The notes under the pieces: model-generated
Told to the model about the DNA's origin: nothing
Seen by the model: only the letters and a program-made list of their open reading frames with translations
The model's database searches: none
Made by a program: the position numbers and the translations under genes
NCBI GenBank assembly: GCA_002385415.1
Contig: DGDL01000075.1
Coordinates: 1 to 19,500 of the forward strand
Origin: Clostridiales bacterium UBA3953
GTDB lineage: Bacteria; Bacillota; Clostridia; Oscillospirales; CAG-272
Direction: 5' to 3'
Length of the DNA: 19,500 bases
Shown here: positions 1 to 7,818 of the stretch, piece after piece
How positions within the stretch are numbered: position 1 is the first letter of the stretch
Layout of the letters: every line of letters starts with the position of its first letter

Positions 1-136
1 GTGTAATTCTTGATTGGATTGAATACCAAATGACAAGAAAAGACGCAGGCTGCCTACTTCCATGAGATCCAACAGAATGTCAATACATATTACAAAGTCG
101 GTGAAAGCTCCTGTAAAGATCTATGTGCGCAAAAAC
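1..136. other. Non-coding or decayed edge region
   Basis: No convincing gene is visible. One plus-strand frame is open from the window edge to a TGA at 63-65 and could be the last ~20 codons of a gene converging on clpX. Another frame opens at ATG 62 but runs through the terminator hairpin and stops at 182-184, so it is unlikely to be real. The minus strand here lies beyond the clpX terminator. With only the edge visible, the identity of a converging gene cannot be judged. Confidence 0.3.
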
Positions 137-170
137 AAAAGCGGTATGCCTCGCTTGGCATACCGCTTTT
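137..170. terminator. Bidirectional intrinsic terminator after clpX
   Basis: A perfect 14-bp stem (AAAAGCGGTATGCC at 137-150 pairing with 157-170) encloses the 6-nt loop TCGCTT. It lies 11 nt beyond the clpX stop. Read on the minus strand the stem is followed by TTTTGTTTTTG, and on the plus strand by a short T-run at 167-171, so it can terminate in both directions. It ends the tig-clpP-clpX transcript. Confidence 0.93.
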
Positions 171-180
171 TATTTCACTT

Positions 181-1515
181 TTAAACTGCTTCTTCACTGG
201 CTTCGCTTGTGCGCATGATAAACTGGGGAGGCTCGGATTTGTCCACGGCTCCTGCTGTGATTATCACGCGCTCAATCTCGGGGCGCGACGGGACATCGTA
301 CATAATGTCCAGCATTATATGCTCCATAATAGCCCGCAGTCCGCGTGCGCCAGTGTTGCGCTCGATTGCAAGGTCTGCGATTTTCTCAAGCGCTTCCTGC
401 GTGAACTCGAGCTCGACATTATCCATCGCAAACAGCTTTTTATATTGTTTGACGAGCGAGTTTTTCGGTTCTGTCAAAATGCTTATCAGCGCGTCGCGGT
501 CAAGGTTGTCAAGCGTCACTATCACCGGCAGTCGACCGACAAGCTCGGGTATAAGACCGTACTTGATAATATCGTGCGGTACAACATCGCGCAGCAGGTT
601 CTGCTGGCGGCGCTCCTCTTTGCTCTTTATTTCGCTTGTGAAACCGATAAGTGATTTGCCCTTGCGTTTAACTATAATATCCTCCAGGTTATCAAACGCT
701 CCGCCGCATATAAACAGGATGTTCTCGGTATTGATCTGAATAAAGTCCTGGTTCGGATGCTTGCGTCCACCCTGAGGAGGCACATTCGAAACCGTGCCTT
801 CGAGGATTTTCAAAAGCGCTTGTTGAACGCCCTCGCCCGAGACGTCGCGGGTAATAGAGCGGTTTTCGCTCTTGCGCGAAATCTTGTCTATCTCGTCGAT
901 GTATATTATTCCGCGCTCGGCGAGCTCGATGTCAAAATCCGCCGCCTGAATCAGGCGCAGCAGGATATTTTCGACGTCCTCACCCACATAGCCGGCTTCG
1001 GTCAATGTGGTCGCGTCGGCGATGGCAAACGGCACTTTCAGTGTTTTTGCCAGCGTTTGTGCCAGATAAGTCTTGCCTACTCCGGTAGGCCCTATCAGCA
1101 AAACATTGCTCTTTTGTATCTCGACACCGTCAGATTTTTTCTGCTGTTTTGAACCTCGCGCCGAAGGAGGCGGAAGCTGCAGGATCCGCTTGTAGTGGTT
1201 ATAAACAGCCACAGAAAGCGCCCTTTTGGCGGCGTCCTGACCGATAACATGCTCGTCGAGGATGGCTTTGAGCTCTGCAGGCTTCGGCAGTGTTTCGAGC
1301 GTCAGCCCGAGTTTCTTATTCGACTGGCTGCCACCCAGCTGAGTGTGTTCGCTTACTATTTGGTTACAGGCGTCGAGACAGTTGTTACAGATATAGAGGC
1401 CGGTAATCGAGGGGATCAGGAAAGTTACCTGCGATTCGTTGCGTCCGCAAAAATCGCACTGCAGCTGTCCTGACCCGCCCGACCCACGCGTTCCTCCGCG
1501 GTTGCTTGTTGGCAT
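181..1515 (-). CDS. clpX: ATP-dependent Clp protease ATP-binding subunit ClpX
   Basis: AAA+ unfoldase that recognises tagged substrates, unfolds them with ATP and threads them into the ClpP chamber in the cytoplasm. The 444-aa length suits the family. The N-terminal zinc domain has C20-x2-C23 and C43-x2-C46. The Walker A motif GPTGVGKT is at 142-149, the pore-loop sequence GYVG and the Walker B motif IIYIDEIDK follow, and the LIPELVGR arginine-finger segment comes later. The IGF tripeptide that docks on ClpP is present in KSLIGFTSE. The N-terminus has a Gly/Ser-rich stretch before the zinc domain. The gene starts 5 nt after the clpP stop, with an AAGAGAG-type ribosome binding site inside the end of clpP, so the two genes are tightly coupled. 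It is the last gene of the operon and is followed by the 137-170 terminator. Confidence 0.99.
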   Translation of the reverse strand: MPTSNRGGTRGSGGSGQLQCDFCGRNESQVTFLIPSITGLYICNNCLDACNQIVSEHTQLGGSQSNKKLGLTLETLPKPAELKAILDEHVIGQDAAKRALSVAVYNHYKRILQLPPPSARGSKQQKKSDGVEIQKSNVLLIGPTGVGKTYLAQTLAKTLKVPFAIADATTLTEAGYVGEDVENILLRLIQAADFDIELAERGIIYIDEIDKISRKSENRSITRDVSGEGVQQALLKILEGTVSNVPPQGGRKHPNQDFIQINTENILFICGGAFDNLEDIIVKRKGKSLIGFTSEIKSKEERRQQNLLRDVVPHDIIKYGLIPELVGRLPVIVTLDNLDRDALISILTEPKNSLVKQYKKLFAMDNVELEFTQEALEKIADLAIERNTGARGLRAIMEHIMLDIMYDVPSRPEIERVIITAGAVDKSEPPQFIMRTSEASEEAV

Positions 1516-1520
1516 GTCGG

Positions 1521-2105
1521 TTATGCTCTCTTTTCTATTACTTTATCGATGAGGCCGTATTCAAGCGCTTCTTCCGCGGTCATGAAGTAGTCGCGGTCGG
1601 TGTCGCGCTCGATAACCTCGATTGGCTTGCCGGTATTATTGGCAAGGATTTTGTTGAGTTTGTCACGCGTTCTCAATATATGGTCCGCGTGGATTTTTAT
1701 GTCCGACGCCTGACCCCTCGTGCCGCCCAGCGGCTGATGGATCAGAATTTCGCTGTTCGGCAGTGCAAACCGTTTACCCTTTGTGCCGGCCGCAAGCAGG
1801 AATGCGCCCATGCTTGCCGCCATTCCGACACAAATAGTCGAAACGTCGCACTTGATATAGTTCATGGTATCATATATGGCCAATCCGGCCGTTACGGAAC
1901 CGCCGGGGCTGTTTATATACAAACTGATGTCTTTGTCGGGGTCTTGCTGTTCGAGAAACAAAAGCTGTGCTACCACCAGCGAGGCGGTGGTGTCGTTAAC
2001 CTCGTCGGCAAGAAATACAATCCTGTCGTTAAGCAGACGCGAGTATATATCGTATGCGCGCTCTCCACGGTTTGTGGTTTCTATTACGGTTGGAACAAGT
2101 GGCAT
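1521..2105 (-). CDS. clpP: ATP-dependent Clp protease proteolytic subunit ClpP
   Basis: Serine peptidase of family S14 that forms the tetradecameric chamber fed by ClpX and other Clp ATPases. The start chosen is the ATG at 2103-2105, giving 194 aa. A GAGAGG ribosome binding site lies 8 nt upstream, and the protein then begins MPLVPTVIE, as is typical of ClpP. The longer frame to 2138 would need a TTG codon. With this start the catalytic triad falls at S98 (GMAASMG), H123 (ILIHQP) and D172 (DRDYF), the same numbers as in B. subtilis ClpP. It lies 96 nt after tig and 5 nt before clpX. No CtsR-type tandem GGTCAAA operator was seen upstream. Confidence 0.99.
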   Translation of the reverse strand: MPLVPTVIETTNRGERAYDIYSRLLNDRIVFLADEVNDTTASLVVAQLLFLEQQDPDKDISLYINSPGGSVTAGLAIYDTMNYIKCDVSTICVGMAASMGAFLLAAGTKGKRFALPNSEILIHQPLGGTRGQASDIKIHADHILRTRDKLNKILANNTGKPIEVIERDTDRDYFMTAEEALEYGLIDKVIEKRA

Positions 2106-2113
2106 ATTTCTTA

Positions 2114-2119
2114 CCTCTC
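2114..2119 (-). promoter_or_regulatory. Ribosome binding site fixing the clpP start
   Basis: GAGAGG on the minus strand lies 8 nt before the ATG at 2103-2105. No comparable site serves the in-frame TTG 33 nt further upstream, so this decides the start. Confidence 0.8.
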
Positions 2120-2201
2120 TTTCGTTCTGGTTTACCAAACCGCCCGCTTTATGCGATTTATATTTAAGTGAGCGGATTATTATTCTTCTTTCTTTTTGCG
2201 G

Positions 2202-3596
2202 TTAATTTTCCGTGTCCTCGGGCGAAGCCTCGTCCGAGCTGTCCTCGCAGTCACAATCTTCGCCATGTTCATGGTCATGGTCGTGCTTGTGCGTTGAGGG
2301 GTCGTCTATTTTGTCGGTCACAACGGCATTGTCACGCACCAGCTTCATTGCCGCACGCAGCTTCAGGTCGCTTTCGATAATATCTCTGTCGATGCTCTTT
2401 TTGACTTCCTCGACATCAACGCCGTATGTCGTGGCAATGTCGTTGAACTCTGCTTCAAGCTCTTCTTCGCTGACTACGATGTTTTCAAGCTCCGCAATCT
2501 TTTCGAGCGCGAGGCGAACCTTGACCTGACGTTCGGAGCGCGGACGCAATTCTTCGCGCAGCTGCTCGAGCGTGGTGCCGGTGTACTTGAGATACATGTC
2601 AAGCGAAATGCCCTGTGCGCGCATGCGGTTTTCATACTGGCGCAGACCTTCTTCTACCTCGTCGTCTATCATGCAGACGGGAATATCGGCCTCCATGTTG
2701 GCAACAAGCATGTCGGCCAGCCTTTCGCTTACGCCCATTTCGGCTGCGTTATCATGTGCTTTCTCGATTTTCGCCCTGACATCGGCTTTATATTCATCAA
2801 ACGTGTCAAATTCTGAAACGTCTTTTGCAAACTCGTCGTCAAGCTCCGGCAGCTCGACATAGTTGATGCTGTTGAGCTTTACTGAAAACACTGCGGGCTT
2901 GCCGGCAAGCTCTTCTGCGTGATAATCTTCCGGGAATGTTACCTCAACTTCAAACTCGTCGCCGGTATTATGGCCCACAATCTGCGATTCAAAGCCGGGG
3001 ATAAACGCGCCGGAACCGAGTTTCAGTCTGTAGTGCTCCGCGGTTCCGCCCTCAAACGGCTCATCCTCGCCCTTGATTTTGCCTGTATAGTTTATATCAA
3101 CCGTGTCACCTTCGGCTGCGGGGCGGTCTGTCACCTCAATCTCGCGCCCGTTGCGGTTGCGAACGCGCTCAATCTCTCCGTCGACCATCTCGTCGGTGAC
3201 CGGAACTATCAATCTTTCAACTTCAAGTCCCTTATACTGAGAAATTGTAACCTCGGGCTTAACATAAAACCGGGCCGTAAACACCACACCGTCGTCGCCG
3301 ACCTCCGTAACATTATACTCGGGACGGCTGACAGGCTTTTCGCCCGACTCTTCCAGTGCCTCTCTGAACGCTGCCGGCACGACGACTTCCAGTGCGTCTT
3401 CGTAGAACACGCCCTTGCCGTACATTTTTTCGATTATACCGCGCGGAGCTTTGCCGCGGCGGAATCCGGGCACCACAATACTCGACGCTCTCTTCTTAAA
3501 AGCATCGTCAACCGCGGCTTTAAATGTTTCGCGGTCAATCGAGATTTCAAGTTCAACCACGTTCTTTTCCGGCGTGGTCGTATTCTTAAGACTCAT
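2202..3596 (-). CDS. tig: Trigger factor, ribosome-associated chaperone and prolyl isomerase
   Basis: Binds the ribosome next to the exit tunnel and holds nascent chains. The protein has 464 aa, slightly longer than common homologues. The ribosome-docking signature GFRRGKAP is near residues 44-51. An FKBP-type PPIase domain follows (from about AEGDTVDINYTGK, near 160-245), then the helical C-terminal chaperone domain. The final ~30 residues are an unusual acidic tail with HKHDHDHEH at 436-444 and a CDC at 448-450, a likely metal-binding stretch not needed for the chaperone fold. An AAGGAG site lies 13 nt before the ATG, with a second purine-rich AGAGAAG closer in. It is the first gene of the tig-clpP-clpX operon, transcribed from the promoter at 3653-3681. 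Confidence 0.98.
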   Translation of the reverse strand: MSLKNTTTPEKNVVELEISIDRETFKAAVDDAFKKRASSIVVPGFRRGKAPRGIIEKMYGKGVFYEDALEVVVPAAFREALEESGEKPVSRPEYNVTEVGDDGVVFTARFYVKPEVTISQYKGLEVERLIVPVTDEMVDGEIERVRNRNGREIEVTDRPAAEGDTVDINYTGKIKGEDEPFEGGTAEHYRLKLGSGAFIPGFESQIVGHNTGDEFEVEVTFPEDYHAEELAGKPAVFSVKLNSINYVELPELDDEFAKDVSEFDTFDEYKADVRAKIEKAHDNAAEMGVSERLADMLVANMEADIPVCMIDDEVEEGLRQYENRMRAQGISLDMYLKYTGTTLEQLREELRPRSERQVKVRLALEKIAELENIVVSEEELEAEFNDIATTYGVDVEEVKKSIDRDIIESDLKLRAAMKLVRDNAVVTDKIDDPSTHKHDHDHEHGEDCDCEDSSDEASPEDTEN

Positions 3597-3638
3597 CTTC
3601 TCTTTTATTCTCCTTGGGTCGGATTCTTGTCAGTTATA

Positions 3639-3653
3639 TATTGTATCACAATA
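3639..3653. repeat. 15-bp palindrome at the tig transcription start
   Basis: TATTGT-ATC-ACAATA is a perfect 6-bp inverted repeat with a 3-nt centre. It lies just downstream of the tig -10 box, where transcription should begin. It could be an operator half-site pair, or chance in AT-rich DNA. Confidence 0.4.
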
Positions 3654-3681
3654 TTGTAGCTGTTTTGATACAGGATGTCAA
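3653..3681 (-). promoter_or_regulatory. Sigma-A promoter of tig-clpP-clpX
   Basis: Read on the minus strand, a consensus -35 box TTGACA (3676-3681) is separated by exactly 17 nt from the -10 box TACAAT (3653-3658). The predicted start is near 3646, giving a leader of about 50 nt before tig. Neither a CIRCE element nor a CtsR box is visible. Confidence 0.85.
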
Positions 3682-3737
3682 TAACGAAACAGTTAACAAT
3701 ACGTTATTATACTATTTCCTGTCGCCACGCCGCGGCG

Positions 3738-4466
3738 TCAGTTGATGCGCAGCGGGGTGAAATTAAGGTAATCTGCGGCGATGGGGATAAATTCTATGCC
3801 CTCAAGCTCTCTGACGGCAGGCATGTCATAAACCCCATGGATATGCCCATAGTAACACCGCTTTATTTCATACCGGTGCAGGACATCGACTATTTCTCGA
3901 CACACATAGTCGCGGAAAACCGGCGGGAAATGCATAAACGTGCACTTAACTATCTTCTCTGCCTCTTGCGGCGGCAGCGCGCTCACCAGCTTTTGCCCCG
4001 CCTCGGCGCTGAGCGTCAGCCTGCCGGCTTCGCGCGCGATTATTTTAGAATGATCGGCTTCGGGCGGCGCATTTTTTTCGTCCGGATACCAGCCTCGCGT
4101 GCCCGTTATAAGTATGTTCTCCACAATATAAGCGTTGTTATGAAGCAAGCTGATAGTTTTGATTTCGTTTTTTTCAAAAAACTCGGTCAGCTTTTTAACG
4201 GTGTCCCACCAATAATCATGGTTGCCGCGTGAAATGATTTTTTTGCCCGGAAGTGCGTCAAGAAACAAAAGGTCTGCTTTTGCTTCTTTTAAGTTCATCG
4301 CCCATGAAATGTCGCCGGGTATGACCACGGTGTCATCGTCGGAAACCGCTTTTTTCCAGGCATTCTCAAGTTTTGCAATATAGCATTTCCAGCGGCTGCC
4401 GAAAACATCCATGGGTTTGTCGACCGACAGCGAAAGGTGCGTGTCAGCCAGTGCATATATTGCCAC
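3738..4466 (-). CDS. Calcineurin-like metallophosphoesterase
   Basis: Cytosolic dinuclear-metal phosphoesterase of 242 aa without signal peptide or membrane segment. All five family motifs are present in order: D8-x-H10 (ADTHLS), G51-D52, GNHD at 81-84, H179 in MHFPP and GHIHG at 207-211. Residues between D8 and G51 and around WYPDE (126-130) resemble the clostridial group usually annotated only as a metallophosphoesterase or Ser/Thr phosphatase-like protein. The substrate cannot be told from sequence. The start is GTG (4464-4466) with AAAGGGG about 12 nt upstream. It seems monocistronic: the tig promoter begins some 60 nt beyond its stop, and a DUF1540 gene is divergent. Confidence 0.9.
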   Translation of the reverse strand: MAIYALADTHLSLSVDKPMDVFGSRWKCYIAKLENAWKKAVSDDDTVVIPGDISWAMNLKEAKADLLFLDALPGKKIISRGNHDYWWDTVKKLTEFFEKNEIKTISLLHNNAYIVENILITGTRGWYPDEKNAPPEADHSKIIAREAGRLTLSAEAGQKLVSALPPQEAEKIVKCTFMHFPPVFRDYVCREIVDVLHRYEIKRCYYGHIHGVYDMPAVRELEGIEFIPIAADYLNFTPLRIN

Positions 4467-4580
4467 GTAAACAAAGGTCCCCTTTCGCCGTAATTTTCCT
4501 TAATGATTATAATGTAACTCCGCGCCCGCATTTATACTGCCTGCATATTTTAAGCCTGCTCAGCGCACAATAATAACGCA

Positions 4581-4592
4581 AACGCCGTAATG
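4581..4592 (+). repeat. Left arm of a 12-bp inverted repeat around the DUF1540 gene
   Basis: AACGCCGTAATG here is the exact reverse complement of 4848-4859. The trinucleotide GCA lies immediately outside both arms (4578-4580 and 4860-4862). Confidence 0.6.
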
Positions 4593-4632
4593 AAACAATT
4601 TGACTTATAATAAGAAATGAGGTAACGGCTTA

Positions 4633-4845
4633 ATGGGTATTTTCGACGAATTTTACGATTCGACGATTCAACGTACCGACAGAAAACCGCCAAAACATAT
4701 CCGCGGTATTTCCTGTGACGTTGTAAACTGCGCCTATCACGACGGCGACAACTACTGTACCGCCGAGCGTGTGGCTATCGGCCCGTCGTACGCCACAATG
4801 TGCGCCGACACCGTCTGCGCCACATTCAAGCCAAAGCAGATGTAA
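4633..4845 (+). CDS. DUF1540 cysteine-rich small protein
   Basis: A 70-aa protein matching the DUF1540 pattern common in Clostridia and Bacilli: ISCDVVNCAYH, then DNYCTAE, then two further cysteines. The cysteines at 28, 33, 42, 57 and 62 plus H36 could bind a metal, but no function is established. GAGG at 4619-4622 lies 10 nt before the ATG, and a TATAAT at 4606-4611 is a possible -10 box without a good -35. It is the only plus-strand gene between clpX and mazF, and it converges on thrC across a 64-nt gap. A 12-bp inverted repeat flanks the gene. Confidence 0.85.
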   Translation: MGIFDEFYDSTIQRTDRKPPKHIRGISCDVVNCAYHDGDNYCTAERVAIGPSYATMCADTVCATFKPKQM

Positions 4846-4847
4846 CG

Positions 4848-4859
4848 CATTACGGCGTT
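4848..4859 (-). repeat. Right arm of a 12-bp inverted repeat around the DUF1540 gene
   Basis: CATTACGGCGTT is the exact reverse complement of the left arm at 4581-4592. It starts just after the DUF1540 stop. It could also form a small local stem (AACGC/GCGTT at 4844-4859), but no T-run follows. Confidence 0.6.
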
Positions 4860-4909
4860 GCAGGCTGAAGTGCCAAAGCAGCTTGCCATGCTGCCCGGAC
4901 GGGGCCACC

Positions 4910-6403
4910 TCAAACGGCGAAAGAAAGCACAGCGCCGTCCATATCGTCCGCTTCGATAGCGCTTTGCGGGTCGAAGCGGATGTTTCTTTGCTCAATTCCC
5001 ACAAGCGACGCGTGGACAGAGGTTCCGGTATAACTCGAGAGCTGTCCGATTGCTGCGGTACCTTCCACTACCTCGCCGGTGAGCGCATAATACACGTCGG
5101 AGGCAAATTTATATGCGCTCGCGGTCGATACGGCAAGCATCTTTCTTCCGTTTGTGCGTCGGGTTTCGCCTTCCAAGTACTGTTCCGCGCAATGCAGCCC
5201 GACAGCCGTATGCGTATCGCACAGATAACCGAAATGCTTCCAAATCGATTTGATCTCGGCGCGGGTCTCGTCTTCCGAGCAGCTCATACCAACGAAATCG
5301 CGGCCAATTTCTTCGAGAACAGAAGGGTCGACCTCGTATCTGCCGGTTTCGGCAAGCTGCCGCATATACCTTGCGGTTTCATTTGGTCCTGCGGCAAACC
5401 AGAGCAGCCGCTCGAGGTTGCTTGAGATAAGTATGTCCATTGACGGCGATATTGTCAGATGAAACTCGCGGTTGCGGTCATAGACGCCGTTTTCAAAAAA
5501 ATCGGTTAGCACGCGGTTGCTGTTCGAGGCGCAAATAAGCCTTCTTATCGGCAGTCCCATGCGCCTTGCTATATATGCCGCAAGAATATTGCCGAAATTG
5601 CCGGTCGGCACGCAGACGTATATCTCCTCGCCCAGCTTGATGTCGCCGGAGCGGATCAAATCGCAATAGGCGGATACATAATAGGCAATTTGCGGTGCAA
5701 GCCTGCCCCAGTTGATAGAATTTGCGCTTGTGAGTATATATCCGCGCTTTGCAAGCTCGGCTTTGATTTCCGGGCTTGCAAAAATGCGTTTGACGCCGGC
5801 CTGCGTGTCGTCGAAGTTACCGCGCACCGCCTGCACCGAGACGTTCGAGCCCTCTTGCGTCGCCATCTGCAGCATCTGCACGCGGCTGACGCCGCCGGCA
5901 GGATAAAACACCATGATTTTGGTGCCGTCCACGTCTCTGTAGCCTTCAAGAGCGGCTTTGCCGGTATCGCCGGAGGTCGCTGCAAGTATGAGCACCTTGC
6001 CCTGCTCACCCGTCTTACGAACGGCAAGCCTGAGCAGGTGCGGCATAATTTGCAGCGCCATGTCTTTAAATGCTGCGGTCGGCCCATGCCAAAGCTCGAG
6101 CACGCGCAGCCTGTCGCCGAGCGCCACAACCGGCGCGGCTCCGCCCGGAAACTTCTCACCCGGATACGCAGCCCGGGCACATTCCAGCAATTCTTCAATC
6201 GTGAAGCTGTCGCATAAAAACATGTGCAGAATTTTTGCGACACGTTCGCAGTACGGCGCGCTACAAAGGTCCTCCAGCACTTCTTCATCAAGCTCAGGAA
6301 GCTCGTCCGGTACAAACAGTCCGCCGTCGCCCGCAAGCCCTATCTTTATCGCCTCGGCAGAACTGACCGGCTCACAGCCACCCCTCGTGCTTACATACAT
6401 CAT
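4910..6403 (-). CDS. thrC: Threonine synthase
   Basis: PLP enzyme that converts O-phospho-L-homoserine to threonine, the last step of threonine synthesis. The long, E. coli/yeast-like form is seen: YVSTRGG at the N-terminus, the PLP lysine in HGPTAAFKD (K113 with the chosen start), SGDTGKAAL and PAGGVSRVQMLQM for cofactor phosphate and ring binding, and ANSINWGRL. The start chosen is the ATG at 6401-6403 (497 aa), with GGAG 10 nt upstream. The frame also extends to an ATG at 6431-6433, but that adds an atypical N-terminus. It is the last gene of the long minus-strand unit, 51 nt after the dipeptidase stop. No strong terminator follows; a 5-bp stem (GCAGC/GCTGC, 4878-4894) is the only candidate. 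Confidence 0.97.
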   Translation of the reverse strand: MMYVSTRGGCEPVSSAEAIKIGLAGDGGLFVPDELPELDEEVLEDLCSAPYCERVAKILHMFLCDSFTIEELLECARAAYPGEKFPGGAAPVVALGDRLRVLELWHGPTAAFKDMALQIMPHLLRLAVRKTGEQGKVLILAATSGDTGKAALEGYRDVDGTKIMVFYPAGGVSRVQMLQMATQEGSNVSVQAVRGNFDDTQAGVKRIFASPEIKAELAKRGYILTSANSINWGRLAPQIAYYVSAYCDLIRSGDIKLGEEIYVCVPTGNFGNILAAYIARRMGLPIRRLICASNSNRVLTDFFENGVYDRNREFHLTISPSMDILISSNLERLLWFAAGPNETARYMRQLAETGRYEVDPSVLEEIGRDFVGMSCSEDETRAEIKSIWKHFGYLCDTHTAVGLHCAEQYLEGETRRTNGRKMLAVSTASAYKFASDVYYALTGEVVEGTAAIGQLSSYTGTSVHASLVGIEQRNIRFDPQSAIEADDMDGAVLSFAV

Positions 6404-6413
6404 AAGCCCCAAT

Positions 6414-6417
6414 CTCC
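6414..6417 (-). promoter_or_regulatory. Ribosome binding site supporting the shorter thrC start
   Basis: GGAG on the minus strand is 10 nt upstream of the ATG at 6401-6403. It lies inside the longer reading frame, which argues that translation starts at 6403 and not at 6433. Confidence 0.6.
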
Positions 6418-6439
6418 GAAAACAAAAATTCATTTTAGT

Positions 6440-6458
6440 ATAACACGAGGTGTGTTAT
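6440..6458 (-). repeat. Hairpin at the dipeptidase-thrC junction
   Basis: ATAACAC and GTGTTAT form a 7-bp stem with a 5-nt loop. It overlaps the dipeptidase stop codon (6455-6457). On the minus strand the sequence downstream is only loosely T-rich (AATTTTTG), so it may be a weak terminator or attenuator reducing thrC expression. Confidence 0.4.
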
Positions 6459-7405
6459 TTTAACAAGCGGTCGAAATATTTTCTGCCGTTTGCATAAAAC
6501 ACTTTATCGATAAGCTCATCCGGATAGTTATATTGCCCCAGTTTGTCGGCAAGCTTATAAAGGTCGGCGATGCCGCGGATACCCTCCGGCAAATGGTCCG
6601 TACCGTCAAAATCACAGCCGAGCGCAACACATTCTTCCCCGCCCAGCTCCAAAAACCGCTCGATATGCGCGGCTACATGCTCTATCCCGCAGCGCGAGTC
6701 CGAAAGCTGCGCCGGGACAAGATTCACGCCCACAATTCCACCGGTTTCGACAAGCGCGCGGAAGTTTTCGTCGGTAATGCCGCGCGGGCTGTTATACACC
6801 GAGCGACAGTTGGAGTGCGAGGCCAGCGCAGGGAAGTTATATTCTGCGCACAGCTCTATGACCTCGGCTGTCATGCGGTCGGAGGCATGCGACACGTCCG
6901 GCGCAATGCCAAGCTCGAGACAGCGGTGCACAAGCTCTCTGCCATAGCCGGTCAGCCCGTCCTTTGTGTCAAACGCGCCGCCGATTGTGTCGGTGCCCTT
7001 CCATACAAGCGTCAACACGCGCACGCCGGCATCATACAGAGTCTGGAGCCGCGATAGGTCACCGTTAATCGGCGCGCCGCCCTCCATCGCGAGTATGTAC
7101 GAGAAATTTGCCCGTACCCCACCCTCTTCCCCGCAGCCGTAGTTTGGGTCGCATTCTTCTTGTGTTTCAAGTCGCTGCGGCGGTATCTGCGTATCGATGT
7201 AATCTTTGACCTCGAAAAACTTATGCCACAGCTCCTCGGGGTCACATCCGTGGCGGCTCCATATCGCGAAAACCTGTGTGTAAACCGAAAAATCGCCCGA
7301 TTTGTCGAGCGATATGTGCAGCCTGTCGTTTCGGTTTATGTCAAGCTTTCGGCCAAACGCCTCGAGCACGGTGTCACAGTGAAGGTCAAAAAGCCTCAGG
7401 TTCAT
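6455..7405 (-). CDS. Membrane-dipeptidase family (M19) zinc peptidase, cytosolic form
   Basis: Member of the renal dipeptidase family (peptidase M19), which hydrolyses dipeptides, including D-residue-containing ones, with two zinc ions. The 316-aa length is normal. Metal-ligand motifs are visible in order: H9-x-D11 (FDLHCDT), the bridging glutamate in AMEGG, histidines in DVSHAS and ASHSN, and the aspartate in GCDFDGTDH. No signal peptide is present, so it acts in the cytoplasm, unlike the mammalian enzyme. Its ATG overlaps the yraN TGA by 4 bp (ATGA at 7402-7405), and a GGGGG lies about 10 nt upstream. It is followed by thrC. The true substrate is not deducible. Confidence 0.93.
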   Translation of the reverse strand: MNLRLFDLHCDTVLEAFGRKLDINRNDRLHISLDKSGDFSVYTQVFAIWSRHGCDPEELWHKFFEVKDYIDTQIPPQRLETQEECDPNYGCGEEGGVRANFSYILAMEGGAPINGDLSRLQTLYDAGVRVLTLVWKGTDTIGGAFDTKDGLTGYGRELVHRCLELGIAPDVSHASDRMTAEVIELCAEYNFPALASHSNCRSVYNSPRGITDENFRALVETGGIVGVNLVPAQLSDSRCGIEHVAAHIERFLELGGEECVALGCDFDGTDHLPEGIRGIADLYKLADKLGQYNYPDELIDKVFYANGRKYFDRLLK

Positions 7406-7818
7406 CGCGTGAAAGCCCCCTTTATATGGTTTATGTCAAATATCGCCCCGCCGTCCTCCAGCTCACGGTATGTTATCTCGATGACATCGGCGCGTGGCTG
7501 AAGCCGCGTCGGATACTCGCGCAAATAGCACTGTGCGCCGACGAGAATCTTCGCCTGCTTACCCCTCGTGACCGCTGCCGACGGTCTGCCATACCGCGCG
7601 AGCAGTACCGGGTCATATCGGCGCAGCTTCACCTCGACAAAGATTATATATTTGCTGTCCTCGGCGATTATGTCAATTTCGCCTCTTATGCGATTGTCAG
7701 CATTAAATCTATAGTTGCGGCATACAACGTTGAAACCGAGGCGGGCAAGATAGTCGCACGCCACGGTTTCTCCCAGTCGTCCTGTTTTATATGTATTATA
7801 TGTAGATTTAGCGTTCAT
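7402..7818 (-). CDS. YraN/UPF0102 family endonuclease-like protein
   Basis: Small protein (138 aa) with the restriction-endonuclease-like core of UPF0102: E17 in GRLGE, GEIDIIAED with D49, then VEVK with E62 and K64, a PD-(D/E)xK-type catalytic arrangement. The biochemical role is unsettled; members commonly sit beside rnhB, as here. Both ends show ATGA overlaps: its start overlaps the rnhB stop (7815-7818) and its stop overlaps the dipeptidase start (7402-7405). No clear Shine-Dalgarno precedes its ATG, so translation is probably coupled to rnhB. Confidence 0.93.
   Translation of the reverse strand: MNAKSTYNTYKTGRLGETVACDYLARLGFNVVCRNYRFNADNRIRGEIDIIAEDSKYIIFVEVKLRRYDPVLLARYGRPSAAVTRGKQAKILVGAQCYLREYPTRLQPRADVIEITYRELEDGGAIFDINHIKGAFTR

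Noticed and set aside
62..184. 40-codon plus-strand frame from ATG 62
   Set aside because: It runs through the perfect terminator hairpin at 137-170, so the coding appearance is a by-product.
2106..2138. Longer N-terminus for ClpP
   Set aside because: It would start at TTG, whereas the ATG at 2105 has a good ribosome binding site and gives the usual residue numbering of the catalytic triad.
2919..3659. 246-codon plus-strand open frame
   Set aside because: Antisense to trigger factor and running across its promoter; no supporting signal.
6404..6433. Longer N-terminus for threonine synthase
   Set aside because: The GGAG site lies inside this extension, and the usual YVSTRGG beginning follows the ATG at 6403.
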